DNA from: Macrolepiota albuminosa
Taxonomy: Eukaryota; Basidiomycota; Agaricomycetes; Agaricales; Agaricaceae
Assembly (NCBI GenBank): GCA_027475525.1
Contig: JAMWFC010000080.1
Location: 1-64,000, forward strand
DNA: 64,000 bases
Direction: 5' to 3'
Shown: positions 13,226 to 23,953 of the stretch, one piece after another
Numbering within the stretch: the first letter of the stretch is position 1
Layout of the letters: every line of letters starts with the position of its first letter
Notes under the pieces: generated by a model
What the model was told of the DNA's origin: nothing
What the model saw: the letters and a program-made list of their open reading frames with translations, nothing else
The model's database searches: none
Translations under genes and position numbers: made by a program

Positions 13226-14578
13226 ATGTCGTCTCTCAGCAGCAATCCCGCCGTGGTGCCCGCCCGTGCGTCGTCCCCGCCCCCCATCCGCGCCGACTCG
13301 CCGGTCCTGGGCTTCGACGGCGTCCCCTCGGACGACCCTCTGCGCTATCCCTCGCCCAACTATCCCCGTGACCTCAGTCTCGGGTCGCTCATGTCTCTGC
13401 ATCCCCGCAACGCCGTCTACCTCGACGACGACGCCCGTTCTGTCGCCTCCAATGCCGCGTTCGACCACGTCCGCGCCCTCTACCAGCCCCTCCCCGAGCC
13501 CACCGCTTCCCGCTGGTCAACGGCCTCGTCCCTCCTCCCGCCGTCCCCGCCCCCGTCTCCAGCGCGTCCCTCGCGCCGCAAACGCCTCACATCTCTCTTC
13601 TCCCGCCTCGTCGCCATCGCGTCCAGCACGCCCCCACCCGCCGAGCCGCGCGAGATGCAAAAGGCCTACCTCGAGCGCGACGACCCCCCCATTGCCCTCG
13701 ACCTCCGCAAACGCGCCCACGCACACGCATCCCACCTGTCGTCGTCGTCCACATACACGTTCTACACGTGCTACTCCCGCACACAGACGCCCCCGCCCCC
13801 CGTCCCCCCAAAATCCCAGTCCCACACGCCCACGCCAGACCCCGCCCCTCACATCGACTACCCCGACACCCCGCTCGACCCCGACCTCGGCGACCTCACG
13901 TGCCACACGCCCCCTGCCAGTCCCACCCCGTCCTTTGAGCCCGAGCCCCGCCGTGCCCGTATCAAGCGCCGCCTCCGCCAGCAGCAGAGCATGGCCACCC
14001 TCAACTCGGCGTCCACCAGCTCCTACGACACCGACCCCGGCTCGCCCTACTGGTCCTACTCCCATTCGTCCTTTTCCCTCTCCCCGCCCCTTTCTCCCTC
14101 AGCATTCCCCACTTCTCTCTCCCCGCCCCTCTCCCCTGCAGCATTCCCCACCTCCCCCTCCTCCTTCTCGTCTCTCCCAGACAACAACACCCCACCACCA
14201 AAACAAAAACGAGCAACTGCACTCAAGGCGCTCTCCTTCCCCTTCCGTTCCCGCTCCCGCGCCACTTCCCTCCTTCCCTCCCCCATCATCGTACCCAGCC
14301 CCACCCCTGTCCCTACACCGACACCCACACCGACACCTATGCCCACACGCAACTCGAAACGCCTCACGATTCGCCTATCTGGGTCCACCCGCCCCGTCGA
14401 CGTCATTCTCCCACCGAGCCCACGCGGTCCACCGCCTGTCCCGCCAAAAGACCCCGTCGCGTGGCCACGCTGCTACCCGTCCCCGTCTCCTGCTGATCCT
14501 GACGAGTACCTCAGGGATACAGCCAGCGCCCTTGATTATCGTGGCCGCGTCGTGCATGTGGAAGGCTGGGCGCTCTGA
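13226..14578 (+). CDS. Intrinsically disordered Pro/Ser-rich protein, 450 aa
   Basis: Single-exon gene; I start at the first ATG (13226, MSSLSSNP). The product is dominated by Pro, Ser, Thr and Arg. It has low-complexity SPSP and TPTPTP runs, a basic patch RRKRLTSLFSRL at about residue 120, and several SH3-ligand-like motifs (VPPKS, PPVPPKDP). No enzymatic domain or membrane segment is visible. The N-terminal ~100 residues and the C-terminal ~60 (RCYPSPSP..DEYLRDTASALDYRGR) look less repetitive and may be the conserved parts. GC content is very high and strongly C-biased compared with its flanks. I do not recognise the family; a signalling or cytoskeletal adaptor would fit the proline motifs, but that is a guess. 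Confidence 0.7.
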   Translation: MSSLSSNPAVVPARASSPPPIRADSPVLGFDGVPSDDPLRYPSPNYPRDLSLGSLMSLHPRNAVYLDDDARSVASNAAFDHVRALYQPLPEPTASRWSTASSLLPPSPPPSPARPSRRKRLTSLFSRLVAIASSTPPPAEPREMQKAYLERDDPPIALDLRKRAHAHASHLSSSSTYTFYTCYSRTQTPPPPVPPKSQSHTPTPDPAPHIDYPDTPLDPDLGDLTCHTPPASPTPSFEPEPRRARIKRRLRQQQSMATLNSASTSSYDTDPGSPYWSYSHSSFSLSPPLSPSAFPTSLSPPLSPAAFPTSPSSFSSLPDNNTPPPKQKRATALKALSFPFRSRSRATSLLPSPIIVPSPTPVPTPTPTPTPMPTRNSKRLTIRLSGSTRPVDVILPPSPRGPPPVPPKDPVAWPRCYPSPSPADPDEYLRDTASALDYRGRVVHVEGWAL

Positions 14579-15762
14579 ATCCGGTCAGTCCCCTTTGTTT
14601 TTTGAGTGCTGTGATGGGGCTGATACTTGGACGTACGTAGGTCCTCTGGAAAAGAAATACTGGCTTTGTGTTTATTCATTATCTGTGATATATTATGAGT
14701 CGTAGAACTTTTTTTCTTTTCTCTGTTTTTTGTTGCTGTTTTTCGTGTTTACGTTACTGCTTTTTTCTTTCGGGGCCGGCTGGCCCAGCTTTGCTTCTGT
14801 TTTTGTTTTTGCTTTTGCAAATTTGTCGCTGTCCTCTCCTAACCTATCATATCATATCATATCCTAGTCGTCCACCCTCATCACCATCTCCATCACCAAC
14901 TCCAACTCCAGCACCAACACCACCTGCCACACACCTGCCACACACACCTATCACACACACACCACATACCACATACCACACACACACCACACAATCAACC
15001 ACTGTACAACTCCCCACACTCGTTTGTCCACGGCTCGGCTCATTCACGAACCCACTCACGCTCCTTACGCTCTCTCTCTTTCTCTCTCTCTGTATATCTC
15101 GCTCGCTCGCTCGTATTTGTCTCGCATTCGCATGCATGCACGCACACACGCACACACGCTCTTTTGGCTCTTGGCTCTTTTGGTACAGGCTCTTTTTGGT
15201 ACAGGTGGATATGGACGTTTGGTGGTCCCTTTGTCGTGTTCGTGTTCGTGTTCCTTCTTGTTCTTTCTTCTTGTTATTTTTTTTTGTGTAATGGGTGACG
15301 CGTATACGTCCCTCGCTCGCTCGCCTTTGTTTTCTTACTGCGTTTTTAACTGCTTTTTTCGCGTTTTTACTGCTTTTGCTACTGCTTTTTGTGTATTCGC
15401 ATTTTTACGTATACGTATACATTGTACGTATGTACGTACGTACGTCCCCGCGTGTGTGTTTTTTTGTCGTGGAAGGGTGGGGTTGGGTGGTGGGGAAGCA
15501 AAGGAAAGGAAAGGAAAGAACAGTAAAAGGGAAAGGAAAAGAAAAGAAAAGGGGATGTACACGTTTTTTTTTTAATTTTTGTATAATTGTAAAATGAATG
15601 AATGAATAAAGTCTGTCTGTCTGGCTGTACATTAACTGAGAGTGGAGGAATGAGGGAGGAATGAAGAGAGTGAAGAGAGTGAAAAAGGAAGGAAGAGAAT
15701 GAGGAGTGTGCGGTTGCGCCAAAATGAAAGGAAAAGGAAAAGGAAACAGTCAAATGACTTAT
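14579..15762. other. Intergenic / 3' region with low-complexity tracts
   Basis: T-rich and CA-rich low-complexity sequence downstream of the 13226 gene: ATATC repeats near 14845-14862, CACACC/CACATA tracts at 14935-15000, CTCT runs at 15067-15090 and GTAC repeats near 15410-15445. No gene is supported. Confidence 0.6.
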
Positions 15763-15856
15763 TGAGTCGACCCAGGTTCGAACTGAGGACCTTCTGTGGC
15801 ACCGATACAAAGTGTAGATGTTAGACAGATGCGATAACCAACTACGCCATCGACCC
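15763..15856 (-). tRNA. tRNA-Val(AAC), intron 20 nt
   Basis: Folds as a full cloverleaf on the minus strand: acceptor GGGTCGA pairs with TCGACTC, D stem GCG/CGC, anticodon stem TCTGT/ACAGA with loop CTAACAC, and T arm CTCAG-TTCGAAC-CTGGG. The anticodon AAC reads Val GUU (A34 becomes inosine). The intron at 15799-15818 sits at the canonical position after base 37. The mature length is 74 nt plus CCA, which is not encoded. Confidence 0.95.
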
Positions 15857-16033
15857 AGTGTACCAATGCATGCGGTACGCTGGGTATATCTACATCACAG
15901 TAGGTGTGTGTGGTCGCCGGGAAACGGGGAACCGTTCGTTCTTCGTGGCGGATGCGTAGGTGGAGAACTTTGTTTAAAAGAAAGGATAGAGGAAGAACAA
16001 AAAGAATATAGTTACGGGAACGGGGTTGGAAAA

Positions 16034-16128
16034 TGAGTCGACCCAGGTTCGAACTGAGGACCTTCTGTGTAGGGGGAGCAAATTTCCATATGTTAGACAG
16101 ATGCGATAACCAACTACGCCATCGACCC
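16034..16128 (-). tRNA. tRNA-Val(AAC), intron 21 nt
   Basis: Exons are identical to the copy at 15763-15856. The intron is 16070-16090. A TTTT Pol III terminator follows immediately on the minus strand (plus AAAA at 16030-16033). Confidence 0.95.
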
Positions 16129-16175
16129 TTCTGTTTCTTTTTCAAGAGGAAAAAAAGGGTACATTCAAACGCAAA

Positions 16176-16274
16176 TGAGTCGACCCAGGTTTGAACTGAG
16201 GACCTTCTGTGAAACAGCAATTGTCGCACTTGACAATGTTAGACAGATGCGATAACCAACTACGCCATCGACCC
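16176..16274 (-). tRNA. tRNA-Val(AAC), intron 25 nt
   Basis: Exons match the other copies except for one T-loop change (TTCAAAC instead of TTCGAAC). The intron is 16212-16236. Confidence 0.93.
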
Positions 16275-16426
16275 TTGGGTTATTCCTCCTTGTTGGCACT
16301 CCTTGGCCATTCTGGCCTAGTTCCCAGGGTGTGTCCGGGTGATGTTTCCTGCTCAACCAACGCGATAATGAAGTAATGAAAATAGTTTACTTTACATCAC
16401 AAAATAAAATACAGTCAGTAGGCAGA

Positions 16427-16524
16427 TGAGTCGACCCAGGTTCGAACTGAGGACCTTCTGTGGAACATTGAATACTGCATGCGCATTGTTAGACAGATGC
16501 GATAACCAACTACGCCATCGACCC
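16427..16524 (-). tRNA. tRNA-Val(AAC), intron 24 nt
   Basis: Exons are identical to the first copy. The intron is 16463-16486. The spacers on either side of this copy are diverged duplicates of each other (shared CTCCTTG.., CCAGG.GATGT.TCCTGCTCAAC and TACTTTTACATCACAAAA-type blocks). Confidence 0.95.
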
Positions 16525-16670
16525 TTATGCCTTTCCTTTTCGTTGATACTCCTTGTTCTGCCGTCATGGCTTCAGTCCCAGGTGATGTCTCCTGCTCAAC
16601 GCGATAGTATCGTGAAAATGGTCTACTTTTACATCACAAAAAGTAAAATTTAGATAGACCAGAACACTTA

Positions 16671-16773
16671 TGAGTCGACCCAGGTTCGAACTGAGGACCT
16701 TCTGTGGAACAAACATAACAACGCTTCTTATCGAATGTTAGACAGATGCGATAACCAACTACGCCATCGACCC
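16671..16773 (-). tRNA. tRNA-Val(AAC), intron 29 nt
   Basis: Exons are identical to the first copy. The intron is 16707-16735, the longest of the five. It is the promoter-proximal end of the minus-strand tRNA array. Confidence 0.95.
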
Positions 16774-19700
16774 ATGTCTCTCCTTTGTATCCGGTCCCTT
16801 CCTAGAGCCGTGTCCACTCTGCGTAACGGGTCACAGTATAGTAACGATGTTTGTTCTAATGGGACAGGTAGTCCAAGTGGTTCGTCGAGTGCAATTCTGA
16901 CGTGTTCCATTTCAGGCAAAACGTTACAGAATGGATCGCCTCAAGCCCAGATTTGTGTCAAGTTTTGACCTTTGGTACTTCCGAGAGATACACAAGTACT
17001 AATCGAAAGAGGATCTGTCACTGTCAAGACTTGATTGAACGTATGCATGTACATGTACCAAGTGATATGAACCGTGTCTTGTCCCAGGTTGGCCTTTTCT
17101 TTCCCGCTGGAGAAAGCTGTGGTCTCTTAAATTGTCATAACAGTCAAACGTCCCTTTCTTTTCCTATATCTGGTAGGTACAGGTACATGTTTTTACTTTT
17201 ACGCTTCCTTCTCTTTGTTTGCAAACATGCGAGCTGTACGTCAAGCACGAACTTAATTGTGTTTTGTCATCAAACAAAAAAAATTTCTTCTCTCTTATAA
17301 GGTTGCTTCCAGTGTGTGAGACCGCACCCCACCGAGACTGGCACATTGATTGGAGCTGATGGACAAAAGCAAGCTAAGTGTTTTATGTACATGCTCCATC
17401 CCTTTCGGATGTTAAACTTCATTATCTCCCCCTGGGCGCTGATGACCGACCGGACCAAGCCGAGCAGATTCTTTTCGCGATTTGTTAAAGTGTGCAAATA
17501 TACTTACATTGCCTCCTTTCAAAGATCGGCTCTGAATCGAACTTGAAGAGAAGCGTTTGTCCATCAAGTGTTTTTGGCATATCCGGCGATCTCGACCGAC
17601 CTACTGATAAAGTAACGATTCAGCCATCGATATGTATGATGATAGATTACAATCAGTTAACGGGGACGGGGTAAACTGGCAGACAGAGACAGCCTGCTCT
17701 TCGCGAAATTTCAGAGCGCTAAGCTCTTTCGTACTGGTCTGGGTTCTCATCGATCTGATAGCAAGCTCGATGCCTTTGACTTGTCAAGCTCTCTTCTGCG
17801 CACTCGCGGGCGAGATGTGCGATTCAGGCCGGACAGCTTTCCGACGTCCCCAATAATGGAAGTCCCTTGATCTGCCCAGCGAAGAAACTCGGTGAATCCT
17901 TGCACTACGCCATGTAAGGACATCACGAAGACATCCCTGGCGCTCCGGCCGGGATTGTTCTAGCATTGTTTTCTGTAGTACGATTCACCCCCCCACAACC
18001 CCGCATCTCTGGCATTTTCCGGGAAACGAACAGGATCAGGAGCCGGGAGGAAATCTCCACCATCAGCCTTCTCCCATCGCGCGCGCGGTGATTTATTTCC
18101 TTGATTTTTGGTAATTGTTCGTGGGAAAGACGGGACGATGGGGGTGTCTGTTGGTCGCCCCATTCGCCCTTTAGTCAACCACAGATCATGCCGTATGGTT
18201 TTGCATAATTCCAAATTCCAGTATATTTTTCGCACTACGTGGCCGGTGCAGTCTCGCTGACGTTGGCATTATGGTGTTGCACACCATGAACATGTGGTAC
18301 TTATGGCAATTGAATTCGACCTGGGGATGCAGAACAACTGGCGCCAGTGTTTCTATGGGACGCGTTATGGCCATTACCCACGGAGAAAAAAGGCGCTAGT
18401 AATTCTCGAGTCTGCACCTTTTTTCGGGTCTGAACCAAGCGCGAACGAGTTTTTCTCTACCTTCTTTGCAGCATGTCAAACTGGGTTGGTTCTCTTACTC
18501 GATAGTACAGCCGGCTCAACGCCCATGCTATACGTCACTCATATTGACTACAAATTGAGATGCATTGCCTTAGGTAAATGTTTTAATGAAGTGGTTCGGA
18601 CGTCTTGCTGGAACGCTACGTCTCCTCTTTCCAGATTCTTTCCGCAGATGGATTAGGTGTTCCTTTCTCTCTCTTCGCCGCATGATTTATTGTAGCATAT
18701 CGGACATATGCGAACTTTGTTGCTCGGGCGACCTGTCCATCAATGTCCCATGTTATGTATGTCAATATCATGATCATTAAATGCCGGAGAGATCAGTCTT
18801 TCCAAAGTTTTGCCGGCAGTGTGTGATATCTAACCCTGATCTAATCGTCGTGTCGTATTTCCGTTGTCATATATTGGATATTTCTCCTGATAGTGGATTT
18901 GCCTTTTTTTTATCTTTGACTATTCCTAGCTGAGGTCGAACCAAAAAGCGCTTTGCGGAAGAAGAAAACACGCAGCGCCAGTATAGTCCTTTCGGCTAAG
19001 TCATGCCATGCCACAAGGCGCTTTGCATCGTACTCGCTTCAGCTTGCTTTAAATGCTGTCTGATGAAATCTGTCCACGAAGAGCACACAAACAGTATCTC
19101 ATCAGGTGCCAATATGATCGGTGGTAAAAATGATCTCATCATTGTCAAACCGGCCTCAGAAATGCCCTAAACTCTCTCTGTAAGGAACGTTATTCGTTCA
19201 AGCTCAGACCCGGGCAGACGTTTGCGCCATTGATTCACGCATTTGACAGCTTCCAAGATTTGTCAAGTCAGGTTTTCCACGTGAGTCACTGAAAGAAATA
19301 ATCGCTCTACGCCCGCACATTACAGTTGACGATTTCCCAACAGATACACGTAAAAGACAGGATGTCATTTTTCGTGTCGTCGCGGTGATAGCATCGTGAA
19401 CGATGCTATGACAGTGGATATGACGGTGAGATCGGAAATATTTCAAAAATTCTTGCGGTGGGTACACACCATCAATCTTACTGTGTAATATACATATCAT
19501 CCTCTTGACCATGTCCACTCCAGTGTGCACGGTCATTAGGATTATTCAAAGAGATCCAAAAACAAATCCCATGTGTGTTGAAAATTGTGCCTTCTCATGA
19601 TATACCCAAAGCCTCTCTTCATATGCCTTGCATGATTCCGACGGATGCCTTGTGATGATGTGCGTGGGAGTATGATATTTCAGTTTTAAGGCGTTAAATC

Positions 19701-19782
19701 CATGATAGAAGGAAGTCTAAAATAGTTCAGCAACGAATACTTCTGAATACTCGACATCACATCCCACCTATTGCGCCGCAAA
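16774..19782. other. Intergenic, no supported gene
   Basis: About 3 kb of unremarkable composition. Open frames up to about 130 codons occur (for example 16902-17300 and 18294-18656), but they show no domain, no splice logic and no bias. I see nothing else that can be supported. Confidence 0.5.
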
Positions 19783-22700
19783 TCAAAGCAAACCTTCAGG
19801 ATCTATCTCACACCGAAAATCTGAAGAGTCACTCAGAATTCTCAACAGGATGGAATCCAGAGCTTCTATCGAAGTTCGTGTCCCTGGACACGTTGTTTCC
19901 TGGGCATTCCGAAATTGCACCCCTGTATCCCATCGCGGAAGTGGACGCATATCATTGTTTGGGCCTTGAAGATTGAGTCGGTTTATTACCGTTTTGATCC
20001 TTGGGCGTTCAACTGGTTTCATCCTCCAGCAATCCACTAACAACTGCCAAATTTCCTCAGTCAATCCTCGTTCACTCCATGTAGGATCTTCGGCAGCAGG
20101 ACGTGTAGGAATATCACCTCGCAAAATTTTGATTGCCACTTTAGTCTCGCCGAGTACTTCGAAGTACGGTGGATTACCGGTAAAAATCTTTTTACAAGGC
20201 TGTCAGAGAATATTGTATACGAGGTCAATATTACCATCTACCTCATAACACGTTGATGCCCAGGCAAAAATGTCACTCTCCTTGGTATTGTGAAGAATAT
20301 CGAGTTCTGGATCGTGTATTTCCGGGGCCTGCCATCGCGCAGTTCCTCCTTTAGATTTCCTCGACGATTCTGTAGCCCATTTGACTATACTTTCATCCGT
20401 TATTCCGGAGAGGCCGAAGTCACTAAGACAGGCTCTTCCTGACTCGTCCACAAGGACATTCACCTGTTTGATAAACTAAATACCCAGAAAGAACATCAGT
20501 GTCGAAAACATACAGCTTTCAAATCTCCATGGACGATGTCATTTGTATGTAAATAGTCTAGGCCTGCTGATATATCCATACACTAAAAGGACTCATCAGT
20601 AGGATAATTGAATAACAGCGTACACGCCGAAGTTGCTTACAAGGAGTATCCTGTTCGCCATAGGTTTTCTAAGAAGATACTTGCTCAGATTCCCATTTTC
20701 AGCCCAGGGCGCCACGAAGGCAATCTGGGAACAGGAAAGACTCCGTAGTCCGTAAAATGGTAGTACATTCGGGTGACAAAGCTGGCCCCAAAGGATTGCT
20801 TCTCGTGCGTATACCTGGGCCAAGTAGGTGGGGAGTGCAGCGAGAGGATCATAGAGAAAAATCTGACCTTTGCCAACTGTCCTACCAAATTCCCGTGCGC
20901 TTTCAAGACTTTGAGGCATGTCGGCTTTCCTTGAAATTTTGCTTTGAAAATATTTGCAAACCTCCCGGAATCTACTGGAAAGTCGTCAATGAGATCGACA
21001 GGTCCGCTGAGGACGTATCGTCGCGGGTAAAGCTGGGTTCTGGTAGAAAGCCCCTGCATCGCAACGGTCAACTTTCCACGATCTGGGAAAGTCCCAGAAT
21101 CTAAAAGCTTTCAAGTATTGAGGCTATCAAAATCTTGATATGACTCTGGGCGCCTGTGTCACGTACCGATTGAAAGACATCCAGAATCGTTTGAGCATCA
21201 TTTCCGACACAGTGCGAAAGGAGTCTGCGATATCGAGTATCCACTAGAACACAGCGTATTGCTACTTTCCGGATTATCTCCAATTTTGCCTCCTTGGCCT
21301 TGATAGCATCTTCCCGTGTCGTTACTTCATCCTCTTTGGACTGAAGGTACTGCTCCTTCGCTGTCGTGTCTCTTCTCCACTCTACTTCCCTTTGACGAAT
21401 CTCTCTCTCTTTTCTCACTAATTCACGCTCCTTCCATCCTACCTCTTCCTCCCTTTGCGTTGCTTGCCCAATTTTCTCGACGACAATCCTCTCCCATTGA
21501 TGGATTTCCTGCTGTTTTCGTAAAAGTTCCTCCAGTTGCTTTTCAAATTGAGACCTCTCTTCTAGCTTCCTTTGCTCCGCCAGCTGTCTCCGTTCTTCCT
21601 CTATTTCAAACTGTTTCAGTATTCTTTCAGCCTTCTTCAAAGATTCCTCCTCCTTCTTTGACATATCTGCCTCGACTTCCCTTTCACGACGTTGAAGCTC
21701 CTCGCTTTTCTGTTCAAGTTCTTCCTCCCGGAGCTTCAATTCTTGCTCTTGCTTCCAATTTTCCTCTCGCACCCGATGGGCTTCCTCTCTGGCCAAAACC
21801 TCCTTTCTTTTTACCTCCTCTTCTCTCAGCCCCACCTTTTCTGCTTTCCTTTGCACTTCTTCCTCTTGCCTCCTCACTTCTTCTTCTTTTCTACTTGCCT
21901 CCTCTAACTGCATACAAATTCCCTCCGCTAACTCTGCCACTTCCTCCTTCGCTTTCTTGACCTCCTCTTCCCGGCTGCACAAAAATTCCTCTCTCCGCCA
22001 TGTCTCATCGTCTGTTTCTACTTCTGCAGCTGGTCTCTTTGGCTCTGGATGAGGGCCGTAATGTGTAGCGGACTTAGGAAGCCAGAATTCATAGTGTTGT
22101 CTACTTTGCGGCGTATGTTCAGTGTCCTCAATCTCGTGCTGACCTTGGTTGTAAGAAGAGTAGTCTGACGGTCTGTTATTCAGATGGCGGCGGCCTCTCA
22201 AGGGTCTGTCATCAAGGTGCTGGGCCTGCTCATTGAGCCTTTCCTTTGCCTCCTCTTTCTCCTTTCTCAGTTCCTGGTCTGTTTTCCCCTGCCGTCCCCA
22301 TTCCATCCACCCTGGCTCTTTACGTTCCATGATACGATGAGCTTTCTCCTCTTGTTGCCTCTGTAGTTCCGGCGTCATGGGCGAAGGGGGTGGCGGCTGG
22401 AGTGATTGTGAGGTACGTATGCCCTGCTCTAAGCGATCCAAAGATATCTCCTGTCGCTCTTGAACAGGGTGCCGTGACGGACCACTCTGTGCAGACGGCG
22501 AGACTGAATAGCCGGACGGTGAAGAGGATAGGTCACCGACGGGTCGATCATCAGGCCACTCCGCCAGAGAACGCTCAGCGACACTAGGGCTCTGCGTGCC
22601 TTTACGAGTTCTCTTGATTCGGTCGATATCCTGCTGCTCTTGAACAAGGTCATTCCAGCCGGGGACCATTCTGACTCCAGCCGCCCAACGGCGCTCTAGA

Positions 22701-22978
22701 CGTTCACGTTCCAATTCGACCACGAAGGTATCTCGCGCGAGTGTTCTGATGTTATCCATAGCTTCTGCATATTTCCGATTGATTGCCTCACGCCGTGCGT
22801 CGGACATTGTCTCCTTGCTTAGCTCTGTCTGGTAATTCTTCTTGGCATCCCGGACCATAGACGACAAACCGTCCTTTATCTTTGCTTGTAGCGTATCTTT
22901 CCATACCTGGTCCGGCTCTATTTCAACGATGGTATGGTTGTGTGATGTTGATGGTGGAGGAGATGTCAACGTTGTCAT
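19783..22978 (-). CDS. Coiled-coil / protein kinase fusion, 977 aa, six exons
   Basis: Exons on the minus strand: 22978-21167, 21107-20868, 20814-20641, 20582-20514, 20463-20242, 20199-19783. All five introns (42-59 nt) are GT..AG at phase 0 and the total is 978 codons. Residues 1-300 are charged and disordered with a YGPHPEP motif. Residues ~310-580 are a long KEEEV-type coiled coil. A short helical linker (~585-650, ending in TQLYPRRY) leads into a kinase domain: Gly-rich loop DSGRFANIFKAKF, candidate catalytic lysine in CLKVLK, catalytic loop HGDLKAVNVLV, metal loop DFGLS, APE as APEI, and a C-lobe ending in ERPRIKTVINRL. The HRD arginine is replaced by glycine while Asp, Lys, Asn and DFG are kept, so activity is plausible. 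The family is the TKL-like kinase set common in Agaricomycetes; substrate unknown. Its first half is paralogous to the gene at 1-3468. Confidence 0.88.
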
Positions 22979-23953
22979 CTTCGACAGGACAATGGTCGGC
23001 TAGCAGTACAAGCCAGGTTTGCGATCGCTCACTGTAAGTATGGGAAAGCGTCACAAGAGTGCATCTTTGTTCTAAATCAGTCAGCGAATGGTAAACGGCT
23101 CTGGTCAAAGAACGTTCTCACCACAAAAATATGAATCAGCTCCCAGAAGCATCCATGGCTATCCAATGGGTTTAAATGAGTCTTGCGTAAGGAGGATGAT
23201 GTGGGAAGCCCAGACATCGTGATGATGAGAAAATAGCTGTGTGGGGTCTCAAATACCGTTGAGAGGGCATTGTATTATGGCCCAGTTCCGAGAGGTTTGT
23301 GAAAAGCGACGGATAGGTGTACTTTAATGATATGATCGTTACTTGTTTGTTCTTATAAACTTTCTCTTTCACAAGGATATCGTCCATCGGCGGTCCGACC
23401 CTCCTTGGTTTTCTAGGATCAGTCACGAGCCAGTGGAACGACGCGAGGGGTAAAGATGTCGTGCAAGAGGTTGTGTATGGCTCTAGAGTAGTGTTGAATA
23501 GTGAGAAAAACCGAAGAAAAAATCCACATACCTTGGGAAGTGAGAGACCGCAATGACCATCACGCGCCTCCATGCCTCGTCGGGCCCAGAGAGCACGTCG
23601 AATACGAGTTTCATGGCATCGCCGAGGACAACGTGCATCGCACCAAGTTCCTTTGTGGATTCGAAGTGCGTGGACAGCTGGGGAGCGGTCGAGGCAGTAG
23701 TACACGCTGCAGTGGGGGTCGAGCGCGGGGGAATGAGAGTAAGTGCAGATGAGGGAAGCGAGGTCCGCAATCCAGTGGGGAGGAACCAATTGAGCAGGCT
23801 TAGCTCGCCATTCATTACGTCTCGAAGAAATCGTACTAGGGTCCACGAACGCGGTATGTCACGAATTTTCAATGTTTCACGTGAGGTTACTATTGTGACT
23901 CAACCAGTGAACAAGTGAAACTGCAACCACCTTTCCATATATTCCGTCGTTAT
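22979..23953. other. Divergent intergenic region with a possible small spliced gene
   Basis: Lies between the minus-strand kinase and plus-strand STN1 and probably carries both promoters. On the minus strand at about 23872-23400 there is a coding-like stretch (GAMHVVLGDAMKLVFDVLSG.. and AWRRVMVIAV) followed by a good intron, GTATGTGG..CTCTAG, at about 23537-23489. I could not recognise a family or fix a start codon, so it is not called as a gene. Confidence 0.35.

Noticed and set aside
13517..14406. Gly/Arg-rich minus-strand open frames opposite the Pro/Ser-rich gene
   Set aside because: Shadow frames of a C-rich coding strand; pure composition artefacts.
15763..16773. CRISPR-like array (repeated blocks with different short spacers)
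   Set aside because: The repeated blocks fold as tRNA-Val halves and the 'spacers' are tRNA introns; the genome is eukaryotic.
23172..23872. A 224-codon minus-strand gene between the kinase and STN1
   Set aside because: The long frame reads through a clear intron. The spliced alternative is plausible but has no family match or start codon.
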